Assembly: GCA_963969495.1 (NCBI GenBank)
Contig: OZ018324.1
Location: 47,991,623 to 48,055,622, forward strand
DNA from: Ceratothoa steindachneri
Lineage: Eukaryota; Arthropoda; Malacostraca; Isopoda; Cymothoidae
Direction of reading: 5' to 3'
Length of the DNA: 64,000 bases
Shown here: positions 8,369-20,099 of the stretch, piece by piece
Numbering within the stretch: position 1 is the first letter of the stretch
Layout: each line of letters begins with the position of its first letter
Translations under genes and position numbers: made by a program
Notes under the pieces: generated by a model
Told to the model about the DNA's origin: nothing
Seen by the model: only the letters and a program-made list of their open reading frames with translations
The model's database searches: none

Positions 8369-10522
8369 TCATTTGAGCAGAGCCATCACTTTGATTGTTG
8401 CATCAGACTCCTTCTTGCTAATGGTGTAGCTTCTTCCTGTTCCAGTTTTTGGTTCTACTGACACCAAAATGCCAGAGATGTCCATAGTACAAGAATATTC
8501 TATTTCAGGGAAGCAAAAACTGTGAGAGGGTCCATGCAGGTGAAGAAATTTCACAGTCACTTCTTGTGACTCTGGAAAAGCTTCCGTTATGCAAGCAAGC
8601 CACCAATGTCCATCATAAATCACAGTGAAATAGCCTGCAAGTTTTCCATTTAACACTGGACATGAAATATTTTTTGTGACTGATTCTAATCTAAGAGTCT
8701 GACAGACACTAAATGGGCGAACTTGGAGAGCCTCCTTTGATATTGGAATGAATGAATGAAGTTTTTGTGTGCCTGGAATAGCTGGTTTTCAAAAGTTTGT
8801 TCTTCCTCCTGTTCATATTCCTTTTGAGTTCCATATCCAAACTTTATATTCCCAAGAGTTTCAGCGAATACAAACAAATCTCTTGGTGATACAATCTGTT
8901 TGTCATAGGGTCTTCTCAAGCACTCTTTAGTAGCCTCTCTTTTGATGGTGACACCTACGCCGTCTGATGGGCCCTTCCGATGCCTAGTGGCAAAAAAATA
9001 CCCCTCTGCTTCCATACCATATTCCTCTTTATGCCAGCAAAGATTCTGGAAAGATTTACAGTTTTTATACTATGCTGCAGAGCCGTCCGAAAAGTAGTAA
9101 ATTTTCTTTACCATTTCAAATATTGATTTCAGATACTCTATCAACATTCACTGAAATAGATGCACTGACATATTATCATGGATGTTACACTCTGAAATTA
9201 TGGTGTTTGAGTCATAACTGAGTTTTCCATCTTTAATGTGATAAAATACCCAAGGATGTATTGTTGCCTGTGTACAATTCCAATGATATCCTGGGCTGTG
9301 TCTTGTATTACAAATGAATAGTTTTCTGAAAAATCACCAATTACTACAAATTTACCATCTGAAATATTGTTTTTCACAGTTTCCAAGTAATGTGCTTGTG
9401 ATTTTGCAACAAAATCATGTTGCACCAAAGTTTTGACACAATCACAAAATCTATCCATGAAATTATCAGGTGAATAATACCATGGTTACCAGCTCAGATC
9501 TATCAGTTGATGTCCACTGTTTGAATTTAATATTATCCACATTCTCCTGTTCATAAAATCCAAATAGTTTTGCTTTTAGTTGATCCACAGGTGGACATTA
9601 CTTGCACAATCTCATGTAGCATGCTGGATGGGCATGATTACATACTACAGAGGCAACTAGGTGAGGGTAAGAGGGTAGATCAGTGATATCAGACATCTTG
9701 GATACAACCATCATCAGTTTTACATTTTGATATATTGTACATACACATAGTGAGTGAGTTCCACTGCCTCCTGCAAGAAGACACTCACGTGGCTGTAGCA
9801 TAGCAAACTTTCAGAATGATACTTTTACCTCAGGGTACTTCACTTTGAAACTGCTATGAAGTTCCTTCAAATTGTTGAGAATGAGTCATTTTTGTAACCT
9901 CTGCTTTTCCCCTTCAATTCACAATACTAGACAATCCTTCTTTCCTGGTAAAACCAGACTCATGTCATCACTAAGATAATATTCAAGGACTAAAGATTTC
10001 AGTTCCTCAGGAAGCACTCAGCTGAGCTTAGGGTTAGGTGAAGCTAACATTCCTTTCTCCTTTAGTATATGGTGAGCTTGTACAGCCATTCTCTGAAAGC
10101 AATCAAACTCGTTCATGAGTTTTCTAATGCTCATTCTGGTTGCAAATATGGTTAGAATTCTGATTTGATCTGTACGGCTTGATTGCTGGTATTTTTTATT
10201 TAGAGACTGGATAACTTCTGGCATACAGTTCACATTACATCTTTGCGCCACATCTTGTTTTCCTGAACTACTTACTACCCATGACCAAATCCAACTTTCT
10301 CCTAACAGATTCTTCAACTTTTAACCTTTTCTCAGGTACGTAAGTCAGATGCCTTTTGGCTTTCCTTTTATCAAAGGGGCTCTCACCGATGAAAGACAAT
10401 GATTGGTTCAGTAAGTCAACTTCAACTTCCAAAACATATGAATCCTCTTTTTGGCTAGGCATCTCATTGAACTCCTGTTCAGATGCTGAAGTTCCGGACT
10501 CCTCTGGAGTATTTTGCTCCAT
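8369..10522 (-). pseudogene. Decayed DDE-type transposase-like gene
   Basis: Read on the minus strand, at least six open segments in changing frames form one gene. An N-terminal charged segment (10522-10268) is followed by a helical segment (10317-10018) and a middle segment (9801-9598). Next comes a core with GDFSENYSFVIQDTAQ (about 9350-9290). Further on, a YYFSDGSAA sequence at about 9095-9065 is followed by a stop. The C-terminal part has GPSDGVGVTIKR (about 8970) and ends in a tail with YDGHWWLACI (about 8610). The two Asp-bearing motifs and overall order match a family of transposase-like proteins I recognise from aquatic invertebrate genomes but cannot name. Multiple stops and frameshifts make it nonfunctional. 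Confidence 0.6.
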
Positions 10523-10589
10523 TGGTAACTCTGAAAGCTTCTTCCTACAAACAGAACAAAGCTTATCATCTTTGCTAAGAAGAGATGTA

Positions 10590-10975
10590 ACCTAGCACCC
10601 TATTTGCTCTATTTTTTGCCTCAATACACTGCTTTGAAAATTTCAGTGAGCTATCTACGACTACTCCTAAGTCCTTCTCATCTTCAACTGAATTAAGCCA
10701 ATACCCATCCATCTCATATCTAAATTCCCTATTATCTCTCCCCATGTAGATTAGATCTGAAGAACTCCTGTTAAGGGTGACAATGTTGATGACTTTTCTC
10801 TGGTAAGAAATCTTTTGTGTGTTGAATGAAACAGGAGGTGCCAAGTGTAGGCCATGAATGGTCTTTTGCAGTCTCCTTCTTTTCTTATGTTCTTATGTTA
10901 ATAACTTTGCATTTATTAAGGATAAAAGTCATCTGCCACTTCTGAGCCCAAGCTAACAACTTATTTAAGTCACCC
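10590..10975 (-). pseudogene. CR1-like LINE reverse transcriptase fragment
   Basis: The minus strand encodes LLAWAQKWQMTFILNKCK (about 10960-10907), then, after an insertion, YEMDGYWLNSVEDEKDLGVV and SLKFSKQCIEAKNRANRVLG (10720-10590). These are the blocks after the YxDD motif in CR1-type reverse transcriptases. One stop codon is present in the first block. The fragment abuts the DDE-like pseudogene and has no ends of its own. Confidence 0.75.
10798..10893 (-). mobile_element. Short SINE-like insertion inside the CR1 fragment
   Basis: About 95 bases interrupt the CR1 reading frame. The insert reads ACATAAGAACATAAG then an AGGAGACTGC block on the minus strand. The flanks are near-duplicates: AATGTTGATGACTTTT at 10781-10796 and TATGTTAATAACTTT at 10895-10909, both encoding the KVIN residues. 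This looks like a target-site duplication of about 13-15 bp with a few changes. No tRNA-like boxes were found. Confidence 0.5.
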
Positions 10976-12154
10976 TACTGGAAAAATATCCCCAAATAAG
11001 CTAAGACTCAGATCGGCCACACTTTACACAATTACCAAGATTTGAATGTAAAGGTCAGGGGGATATTTTGAATTTGTACCATTCGCATTTACCCTAAATA
11101 ACGCGCAAAATCAGGGGCCACTAATCTTAACAATTACTTATGAATGCTGTAGGAGGCATGATAGAAATGTACAAGTCTAGAAGGAAAGTATGACGAGGAT
11201 GTCTGGGATGTTTAGGTAAACATGTAGATGAGCAGCCAGGCCAGAAAAATTATTTTGTGTAAATATTATCATTCCCCCCCCCCCGCGTCATTTCTGATAT
11301 CATACCCCACCCCCAACACCTATTATAATTCGCAAAACAATTAAAGGCGCTCACATGATATAGTTAAAGCATTCACCTCTGTAAACATCAGATTATAAAA
11401 ATTAGGATTATATACTAAGCTCAGGATCATCGTAGTGAGGTCCAAGCATCGTGTTTACCCCCCTACGAGCCGGCCCCTATAAATATAGTCCAAAAACGTG
11501 AAACATTTTGGAACACGGACGAAATAGTACATCTTATCAGCAGGGCCGCTCATCTACATATTTACTGATGTTTATTCTACAGGATTCAAATACAAGACAC
11601 AGTAAGACAATATTCAAGAGGCAGCAACAGTCATGGAAAATTGGAAGAGTCTACCAGAAAGGGTAGTGCATGATTAGAGGAAAAATCAATACAAAAGTCT
11701 TGACCATGAAAATACCCAACCAACATATAGTCTGCATAGTTTTGAGTTGTCTAATAGGCTAGCAAGCCTCTACCCGGGATTCTTGTGTGATTATATGCAA
11801 TTTAGTGATTTCCACTCAATTATTTAGCCTGACGGTTTCTTCTACTATCCCATCTTCATCCTTACCCAAACCTTCCCGTATATTTTCTGCATAGAGAACA
11901 TGTAACACGTGGGTTAAACGCCGATAAGTACAGTACCAATAATATCAGAAAAATATCATTTTTAGGGTAGGAGTAAGTGTTAAATATATGAATAAACAGA
12001 TGCTATGTAGAAATATGAGTAAATAAATTTAATCACTAAAATTTTTGCTATAAAAAAACGGCTATTTTTAATATTAGTAATTTTTGTGATTTTCAAGGTT
12101 TTATATGCCTATCCTTTGTAACGGGCTAGTGACACTCCACGCTTCATTTTTATC
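10976..12154. other. No gene recognised; C-run and one direct-repeat copy
   Basis: There are no convincing coding blocks. A run of 11 C lies at 11274-11284. The segment 11926-11957 (GATAAGTACAGTACCAATAA...) recurs at 12312-12345. Confidence 0.5.
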
Positions 12155-12520
12155 GTTATTAGACAAGGATGTATTCCCTCTTCAACCCTATTTAGCTTAT
12201 ACACAAAAGAATTAACTGTGAGAGTTAGAGTAATGAATGCTGGAGTAAGGGTTGGAGATGACAAGATATGCATATTGCTGTATGCAGACAATGTGATAAT
12301 TATGAGTGATAATTATAAGTACAGTACCAATAATATCTGAAAAATATGTTATGTTATGTTAGCGGAGGAACTACAGAGTATATTATACGTCGTCGATGTT
12401 TATGTGGGAGATTTGGAGTGTAGTTTAACAGTAAAAAGAGCAAAATAATGATTGTGAATAGGGCAGGGAAGGAGAGGAACAGCACATGGAAACTGGGAGA
12501 GAATATGGTGACACCAGTGG
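12155..12520 (+). pseudogene. Non-LTR reverse transcriptase fragment (LINE E type)
   Basis: On the plus strand, RQGCIPSSTLFSLYTKEL, GVRVGDDKICILLYADNV and, after a shift, FNSKKSKIMIVNRAGKERN follow the RT order: domain 4, the YxDD core and the next strand. The catalytic box reads YADN instead of YADD. Frames shift around 12310-12420, where a second direct-repeat copy and a short (TTATG)n run lie. It resembles the fragments at 19.2-19.7 kb and 26.5 kb. Confidence 0.65.
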
Positions 12521-13230
12521 CAGCTCGTGTATAGAACTGCGGAACTGCAGCACCCCCTATTTCCACTCGATATTATCGATAAAATTAAATATAATTCGTC
12601 CTTTTTTGTTTAATTATTACTTATACTTGTAAATTATATAATCATTAAGCTTAATGTCAGTAGCCATCCCCTAATTTATGAAAAAATACAAAAATCCTTG
12701 TATAGAACTGTGCGCTTTACAGTTCGAGCGACGTGGTGTTTGGCTGTTGTGCGCATACTCACATGTCCGAGATAGGAAGCTGCACGCTAGAGAGAGAGAG
12801 CACTGTGACTCACGCAGTGCCGACAGTGGTGGGCTGTTGGAAGGTGCTGAAATTTAACTTGGAAAATAGTCTATATGTTGTTCTTAATGAATTTGCGAGA
12901 ACTGACGCTTTTTCTTTACGCACAGGAGCATTTGTCATGCGTCAAGTGATATTATTAAATTTTAGTGCAAAATGTAACACTTGGTTAACATCAAAGTTTA
13001 GCCAAGCAAAATTATCATTCTCTAGAAAATTACTGAATATTTTATCTTTAAATTAATGATCATTGAAATATATAAATTAATGACAATGAAATCAAACATA
13101 AATTATTATATTATGTATGTATAGGTGTGGTTGTATAGAAGGGGAATGAAATAGAAAAGTTGGAAGGGGAAAAAAACGGGTGGCGAGAATAGAATATTTA
13201 TACCCCATGCTCTTACCTGCTCGCAATTAT
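12521..13230. other. No gene recognised; possible hAT-like end
   Basis: CAGTGGCAGCTCGTGTATAGAACTG near 12510-12535 resembles the CAGTGGCGG-type ends of hAT transposons, and TGTATAGAACTG recurs near 12700. No transposase block was seen. An open stretch at 12733-13056 has no recognisable domain. Confidence 0.3.
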
Positions 13231-13232
13231 AT

Positions 13233-13311
13233 TTGAAAGACAGAAAATAAAAATGGCATAGCCCTGTGGTGGTTGTATTATCACCCGCAGATCCTGTAGT
13301 TGCTTTCTTTG
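13233..13311. repeat. Repeat R, copy 1 (about 75 bp)
   Basis: The segment ACAGAAAATAAAAATGGCATAG...GTTGCTTTCTT occurs here and at 13743-13817 with near identity. The two copies flank a tRNA-like SINE. The origin is unknown. Confidence 0.7.
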
Positions 13312-13444
13312 TATGTGACATGGACAGTGAGCCTTTAAAATTGTCAGCGGGTAAGAGCATGTGGTATAAAAAGTCCTTGGAAGTTCCTAGCTTAGGGAGA
13401 TACTGGGTTTGATAGGGTAACGCTTTAGGCAAAATATAGTTAAT

Positions 13445-13515
13445 GTGCCTGGTAGCTTAGCGGAAAAGAATCTGAGCGGCAATCAGCAGACCCGGTTTCG
13501 AAACCCGGCAAGGAA
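13445..13515 (+). repeat. tRNA-derived SINE head
   Basis: TAGCTTAGCGG at 13453-13463 fits a pol III A box. GGTTTCGAAACC at 13494-13505 fits a B box with one extra T, inside a palindromic T-arm-like CCGGTTTCGAAACCCGG. Spacing is close to that of a tRNA, but the acceptor arms do not pair, so this is a tRNA-like SINE and not a tRNA gene. Confidence 0.55.
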
Positions 13516-13742
13516 TTCAAAACTTTTTTCCCATGACGTTATTTCTGTTTTCTCGATAAAGGATCGCCTTCACTGTGCCGCCCTCTGCTCCCTTTGATTC
13601 TGGATTCTTCTCATGTCCCTCTCTCTTGCATTTAAAAAAAACCTCCGGTTTCTTGTCTCATTTGTTCATTCGCGTCCAATTCTTATTTCCTCTTGTACTA
13701 CACCAGGTTTCTACATCTTTCTTTCTGTCTTCAAATTTTATT

Positions 13743-13811
13743 TGACAGAAAATAAAAATGGCATAGCCCTGTGGTGGTTGTATTATCACCCGCAGATCCT
13801 GTAGTTGCTTT

Positions 13812-13817
<6 letters not shown>
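13743..13817. repeat. Repeat R, copy 2, running into a (TA)n tract
   Basis: A near-identical copy of 13233-13311, directly followed by a TA microsatellite. Confidence 0.7.

Positions 13818-13887
<70 letters not shown>
13817..13887. repeat. (TA)n microsatellite
   Basis: About 70 bases of uninterrupted TA dinucleotides. Open frames through it are artefacts. Confidence 0.95.
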
Positions 13888-13890
<3 letters not shown>

Positions 13891-14697
13891 GAATTAAACC
13901 ACATTCTCCAAAGACAATTTAATTCAGAAAAGTTTCGGTGTATCTCACACCCTTTTTCAACTGACACTGGATAGAAAATATAAGAAAAAAATGAATACAA
14001 GCATAACAGGTCGTGAAATAACCCCTCTTTTATCTCCAATCCCCTACTTGTGGCTAATCGGGAAGGGGGGGGGGGGATGAGGCGTAAACATATTGAAGGG
14101 CTGACATTTTACTATTTTATTTATTTGCTTTCTTATTACAGGATTAAAAGAAAATTGCCCCTCAGATTGATTTAAATTAGGAACTGACGATATCAAGCTC
14201 GATTCTACGATTCTTCTCTTAACATAGTTAGCCGATATATATACCATTTTACTTCCATTGAAATCAATCGTATGATTCTTGTCTCTAACATGGCAAAATA
14301 TTCCACTGCTTTCGCTGCCCACTCTAATATCTTTTTTGTGTTCATACAATCTCTTGTCTAGATTTCTCCCCGTTTTCCCTATATAAACTTTATGGCAATC
14401 GTTGCATGGTATTGCATAAACTCCTATGTTATATGTTCTTTGGGTTTCCTGACAATCATCAATTGGCTTAAGGAATTATTATATTTAAAGGCTAGATTAA
14501 TACCCGTTTTTCCAAATGTGTCCTTTAAACTATTTAATTTATTATTAAATGGCAATGTTATACATTTGTTGCAGTCATTAGTGCAGGAAGGCTTATTACC
14601 ATAGAATGTTTTCCTAGCTGCAAAAGGGGGTGACGATAAGAACCAATCGGGGTAGTACAAATTAGAAAAAAATGGTACTGATAATGACAATTTCTTG
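13888..14697 (-). pseudogene. Penelope-like element, C-terminal GIY-YIG endonuclease region
   Basis: On the minus strand an upstream linker has a Cys cluster (SCTNDCNKCITLPFNNKL). A change of frame near 14450 leads to IGVYAIPCNDCHKVYIGKTG, a GIY-YIG-type nuclease block, and then RNLDKRLYEHKKDIR. The GIY-YIG nuclease downstream of the reverse transcriptase is the hallmark of Penelope-like retroelements and nicks target DNA. The open frame ends at 14044; 13888-14043 is probably 3' noncoding. One frameshift disables it. Confidence 0.8.
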
Positions 14698-14838
14698 ACC
14701 TAAATAGGAAGGATGACATATTTTGTATGCTCTAAGGAAAAGGTTAGAAATTACCGATTTTTTTTACAGTATTATCGTGAAACGTAAAATAATGTATATA
14801 GGCATTCGAGTGGGTTGGTTTCCTATACACGTCAAGTT

Positions 14839-15075
14839 TTAATTCATGGTGACTTTGTTGGGATGCAATTTTTGCTGGTGTATCTCATGTGGATTGTTTT
14901 CGTCCCAAATCCGACAATTTTGCTTGTTCACAAATCCATTCATCCAAAAATGGGCCTCATCGCTGTGGCGAGGATAGAAATCACGTAATGCGCAAAACGT
15001 TTGTCGAACGGAGCACTAATTTTGATAACATTTAATGATTTGCACACGCTGTTCCACGCTATAACCTTCTATCAT
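14839..15075 (-). pseudogene. Internally deleted Tc1/IS630-type transposase
   Basis: From an ATG at 15075 the minus strand encodes an N-terminal start ([15 protein letters not shown]), an in-frame stop, [17 protein letters not shown], and then directly SDEAHFWMNGFVNKQNCRIW and NPHEIHQQKLHPNKVT. The last two blocks lie well downstream in full-length relatives and contain a catalytic Asp. The DNA-binding and linker region between them is missing with the frame kept, so this is a deletion derivative, as in nonautonomous DNA transposons. A TAA follows at 14839-14841. Confidence 0.7.
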
Positions 15076-15186
15076 GACTTGCCAAGTACTACTGAACAGT
15101 TCACAGTAAGGTTGCCAGATGTCGCTTTAACAACATGGCCACTATTGCCTGACAAAGCTCGAGCGTCCTTGTTGAAATACCCTTTA

Positions 15187-15613
<427 letters not shown>

Positions 15614-16724
15614 CCCAAACGTCTTAACTCTGCCTCATTGTGCTCGCTTCTCCCGACTCGCAAGGTTTGGGCAAAAGATTTTCCCAATCTTGTTAATACA
15701 TTTATCTCAAACCTGAGTACATTATTAATATATATTTTTAAATCATTGCAGAGTCCAATTTACTATTACCATTACAATCGCTAACAAACTATTTAATATA
15801 TCATTGTGATTTGCTAACATATTATTATCGTACAACCTATCTAAAACAATGTGAACTCACTATAATTATCATCCTATTTAACATTCGCCAACATCCAAAT
15901 TAATATTGTATTTTGATCCTATTTTATTTAACTTCCTATTCAACGTCCTCTGAATAACTCGTGTATACCAAATTGTATGTTATATTCAATCAATCGTTTT
16001 CATTTGTTAATTCTTATTCCCTTTTCGTCCATTCTTCCTAGTTCGCAAACGCGTTAAGTCGATCCTTCGTCGTTAGGCCTAAATCCATTGTTCAATTTTC
16101 ATATCAAAATATTATTATGTGATAATTCTTGTTCGCTATCTAGGATAAATAAAACACTAATCACATAATAATACTTCAACATTGAGGAAATCCATGGTAT
16201 ACCGGGTTTTGCAAAAGCTATGTTACTCGTTTTTTTTTTGTTTTTTTTTTACTTTCAAGAGGTTTAAATGTGGTAGAAAAAGTTCTGTTAAACAAACTTT
16301 GACGAATTAAAGTTTTACTTTTCTAGCACGTGTCATTAAAACCGCTTTTCCATTATGTGCAGGTGTGTCGAGATGGAAGTGAAAAGAATTGAGATCTCTG
16401 CTCTCCTGTGCGCGGTCCAAATAAGTCTCATAGCAATCGAACTTTTTTTTTCTGATGAAAAAAACCTTCACGGTCGATGCAAGTAGTGGGGGTATTTAAC
16501 TTAAGTGAAATATACCGCAATGAGGAATAATTTAATAAACTGAAGCCCTCTCTCAGCCGGGAAAGCGGGAGAGAGGCAAACAAACTGTCTATCAGGAGTG
16601 TGAAAGGATGCATTTGATTCGTCCAAAAATGAACAAGCGCTTATGATTGGTTCAAACCAGAGTACACGCTTGTGATTGGTCATCGTCTGACTTTTGCTTT
16701 CTACGTCTGTGATTGGTCAAAATT
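15614..16724. other. No gene recognised
   Basis: AT-rich DNA with T-runs at about 16230-16250. Three GATTGG-containing segments lie at 16635-16715. No coding block was identified on either strand. Confidence 0.5.
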
Positions 16725-16905
16725 AACTGAAAAGTAACGAATACTTATATGATTTTCAAATGTAATGAAGTAAAAGTAACATAAAAAATACGCAAGTAGA
16801 AGTGAAAGTTCTCAAATTATTGAGCCCTTTTTAGGAAGTAAAAAATATAACAAAGTTACTTGAGTACAGTACTTAAGTAATTGTACTTCGTTAGTTCATA
16901 ACTCT
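16725..16905. mobile_element. Possible hAT-related nonautonomous fragment
   Basis: The segment contains repeated AGTAAAAGTAAC / AAGTTACTTGAGTAC motifs and an imperfect palindrome, ACTTGAGTACAGTACTTAAGT, at 16858-16878. Such sequence is common in nonautonomous hAT-like elements of animals. No ends or target duplication were found. Confidence 0.3.
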
Positions 16906-16924
16906 TTACAGACAGTTGGGAATT

Positions 16925-17350
16925 TCAATTTTGGTTGGTAAATGTTATTTAAAAACTTACCTGTGGTTCTCTAACCAGATTCACAGGAAACCGCTTTCTT
17001 TTGAATTAATCGTACATAAATTCAACTTCCCTATATAATTTAGTGTAGGACGAACAAATAGTGTTTGCATGTAGTATTAATGTTTCATGGCACTTTTCAA
17101 AAAATCGCAAAAGCTGACGAAGTCAAGACCTTGACTATTAAAGGTTGTATTGCGAAAAACTTACTTTGGTTTCAAATCCTATTAATGAATGTGAGATGTG
17201 AATATCTAAAGATGAGATGGAACAATTGAGCTCTTTTCGCAGGAATTTGATATTGGGATGTATATGATTGGTGCATTGCGGCAATCTATCACATGAGTCC
17301 TCAGAATTGAAAAGAAGGTATGTGTCATGCACAAAGTGACGGTACAGTAT
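16925..17350 (-). pseudogene. Penelope-like element, reverse transcriptase fragment
   Basis: The minus strand encodes YRHFVHDTYLLFNSEDSCDR, the YVDD block with both flanks, in which the first catalytic Asp is replaced by His (FVHD). Then come HPNIKFLRKELNCSISSLDI and, after frame changes, FNSQGLDFVSFCDF and FKRKRFPVNLVR. This is the order after the active site in Penelope-like RTs. It may belong with the GIY-YIG part at 14.0-14.7 kb, with about 2.2 kb of other sequence between them, or may be a different copy. Confidence 0.7.
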
Positions 17351-18364
17351 AGGCAGAAATAGGTACGATCTTGATCTTTAAGATTAATATCATATGATTT
17401 TGAAGATCACTTCTACTATGGTGATTTTGTTTTTGATATAAGATAAATTTATTTCTTGTGATCTTGATGATCATTTTAGACCTCAAGATCGCTTTTAATT
17501 TGAGATTCTTAAATATGCCGCTATGCGAATGTCATTTGTTTTTTTGTCCAAGCAACATATGGTGGCAATTTGGTTCAATCCCGACTGTTTATGTTTTCTA
17601 CAACTACTGTCCCAAAGGTTCTTATTTAAGCAAGTGATGATGTCACTTACTCGAAGCCGTAGAGTTTTCTTTCAGAAAAACAATAAAGATTACTTATAAA
17701 CATGCATATAGTTTGTAAACATTGATATCATTTATTAAATTATAGTTAATTATTTATATAAGTGAACATTATTCACATTTGCTATACCTCAAATAATACG
17801 TATACGTAGTTATTAACGCTATTGATGAAAAAATTTCGCTAAAAAAAAATTATAATATAGTATAGACATAAAATATAGTCTCTAGGTCCGTATTCATAAT
17901 GAATTAAATTCTACACATATTTAATTTGTAGGCTCCCGAGATAATCAAATATTCTAGGTTGTCACCAGAATAGTATTCAATATATTTAGATAATATTGGT
18001 AATAAGAATCAATTTGTGCTATTGAACAAAAAACATTTTCAAATTATCGCAAAAACTGGAAACAGTATCTAAGTTATTTGGATGCAGTGTACATAGAAAG
18101 CTACAATTCTCTCTGCTGGCCTAGACTCAAAAGCAATCTTCTGAGTCACCTCAGGGTTAGCACTACTTATAACTAAGTATTAATAGCAACATTAACATAA
18201 TGGTTCAAGTCATATTTTAAGTGACTGGTGCCTACAAGACTAATGCTACATTTACATAGACGACAATTTGAATATATTGTGCACTTAAGATATTATGTCA
18301 GGCTGTGATTACGAGGGTACGATGGCTCGGAGACTTCATTCCTAACACTCTGCTACCCGCCCTC
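17351..18364. other. No gene recognised
   Basis: AT-rich spacer between Penelope-like and Tc1/mariner debris. Nothing is supported on either strand. Confidence 0.5.
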
Positions 18365-19080
18365 CCGAATTTATCTTGAAGATCCAGGCCATCATTACCA
18401 ACGATCACATCAAATTACCGAGGCCCATAGCCAGGGACAAGGGAGTGTCAGTCTCTCATCAAGCAGTTAGTGCATGATGAAATCCGCTACAAATGATACA
18501 AAATAAAAAAAGGTCCTGCTTCTGTCGCAGATAGACAAGCAGAAGGAGGGGCTGCGAAGCTTGTGAATAAACTGAAGCATCCTCTTAGACGATAAGAATT
18601 TCTGCTCGGACCAGGAGGTGAACTCGCTAAACAACCATTGGCTTGCTGCCACCAAAAGATGTACCGAGTCATGAAGACCAAGTTCCCGGTCTACATCATG
18701 GTGTTTGGAGTGGTCAGTAGCGAGGGCCGTTATGTCCCCGTTTATCTGACCCGAGGGCTACATCATTACCTGAATGAGTTGGTGTTGCCCTGGATGTCAG
18801 CAGGACTCCACACCATCCCACACACGTAGGAAGACCCGGTCGTGGCTATTAGACAATTTATTTAACTACATCACTCCGAGCAACTGGCCTCCTAGCTCCC
18901 TAAACTGCAGCCCCGTGGACTAATTATGTAGGGTGTGGTTGAGAAACCAACAAGTCTCCGTGCACCTGCAATGTAGAGCTTAGGTCCAGGATCGCCAGTT
19001 TACTCCTAGTTAAATAGGGAGATTGTCAAGGCCTTAATCAGGTGCCGATCAAGGCCGACGGCGATTTCATTGAATCAATG
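18365..19080 (+). pseudogene. Degenerate Tc1/mariner-type transposase
   Basis: In several frames the plus strand carries blocks of one transposase in correct order. These are IQAIITNDHIKLPRPIARDK (DNA-binding part, about 18390), NHWLAA, KFPVYIMVFGVVSSEG (about 18675-18725), a QQDSTPSHTRRKT-like block (about 18800), and NWPPSSLNCSPVD (about 18875). The QD and PVD blocks correspond to the second and third catalytic acids of the family. Stops and frameshifts are frequent, so this is an old inactive copy. Terminal repeats were not located. Confidence 0.65.
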
Positions 19081-19189
19081 AATAGTGCAAAGCTTCAAGT
19101 CTCTAAAATGTAGCTGGTAAATATATTTGTATAAATGAACTCTGCGTTATTTTCTCTTTTAGATTGAGGTTGGGCGACAAATACTCACC

Positions 19190-19745
19190 GCACCGTGTAT
19201 AAGGGTAAAGGAAAGAAAGGTATGACAAGAACTATTGTTATCGGCAGTGTATGGAAGAAATTTGATTGGGAGTACAAGTATCAACGAACAGGTTTAAAGA
19301 TGGTAGGGGAGAAGGGGGGAATCAGCAATTTGCATTGAAACAGATAACTGAGAAAGCAATGGATGAGGTGTAGTGTATGTTGGGCTCAATATCTGGTGAA
19401 AGCTTATGATCGTGTAAAGAGAAAAGCATTGTGGCAGGTTCTAATACTGTATTTATGCTTGAAGTTAGGTGTACGTTTGGGTGAAAGATAGCCGGGGTGA
19501 GTTGTTTGAAAACGTGGGGGGGGTGTAAGACAAGATTGTCTGATGTCGCCTTGGTTGTATCTTTAAGGATGAGATACTGAGAGAGGGCTGGGTTATATTT
19601 ACACAGTAATGAAACCAACATAAAGACCAAAATGACAATTGCTGATAACCTATTTTTGTTGCGGAGAGAGATTCTGCAACGAAGCTTTTGGCAGGGTATA
19701 CGAGAGGTCCAAAAGTGAATACAGAATAGAGTAAGATATGGTATT
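19190..19745 (+). pseudogene. Non-LTR reverse transcriptase fragment (LINE E type)
   Basis: The plus strand shows QQFALKQITEKAMDE, LVKAYDRVKRKALWQVL (the DLxKAYD block carrying the first catalytic Asp in intact relatives, here VKAYD), VRQDCLMSPWLY and TIADNLFLL (position of the YxDD block). It is broken by stops, and no LINE ends are visible. Confidence 0.65.
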
Positions 19746-20099
19746 TTGGTGCGGTGAGCTATCCGAGTCCGTCTTGTTCCCCGAAAACAAGTTTAGTTTA
19801 AGGAAAAAACAAGGTGGCAGCTGCCCACTTTTAATGGATTCTTAATGGCAGCACTGTTAAAACGAAGTCGCCCGAAAAAAGTCAGAAGAGGCTTGGGAGA
19901 CACTCAATAAAAATCGGGAGGAAAAGCAAAGGATTAGAAAAAAACAGTACAACAGAGAGAGACGCACACTTAAATTACGGGCATACAAGACGTATTCTAA
20001 AAACAAGGGCAGCTGGGGCAATAAACAAATGACATGCGCCAGCCGCAGGGGAAGGTGCAGGATAAAAATACAACAATAAACCTAAACACAAAAATGGAA

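Noticed and set aside
12733..13056. 107-codon plus-strand frame as a gene
   Set aside because: No domain, splice context or repeat family supports it, and it follows a possible hAT end.
13925..13965. Hammerhead-ribozyme-like segment near the Penelope-like element (minus strand GAAAC, 5-bp hairpin, TTGAAAA)
   Set aside because: The hairpin GGTGT/ACACC and GAAAC are real, but the CUGANGA core is not present in the right position, so a working ribozyme is not supported.
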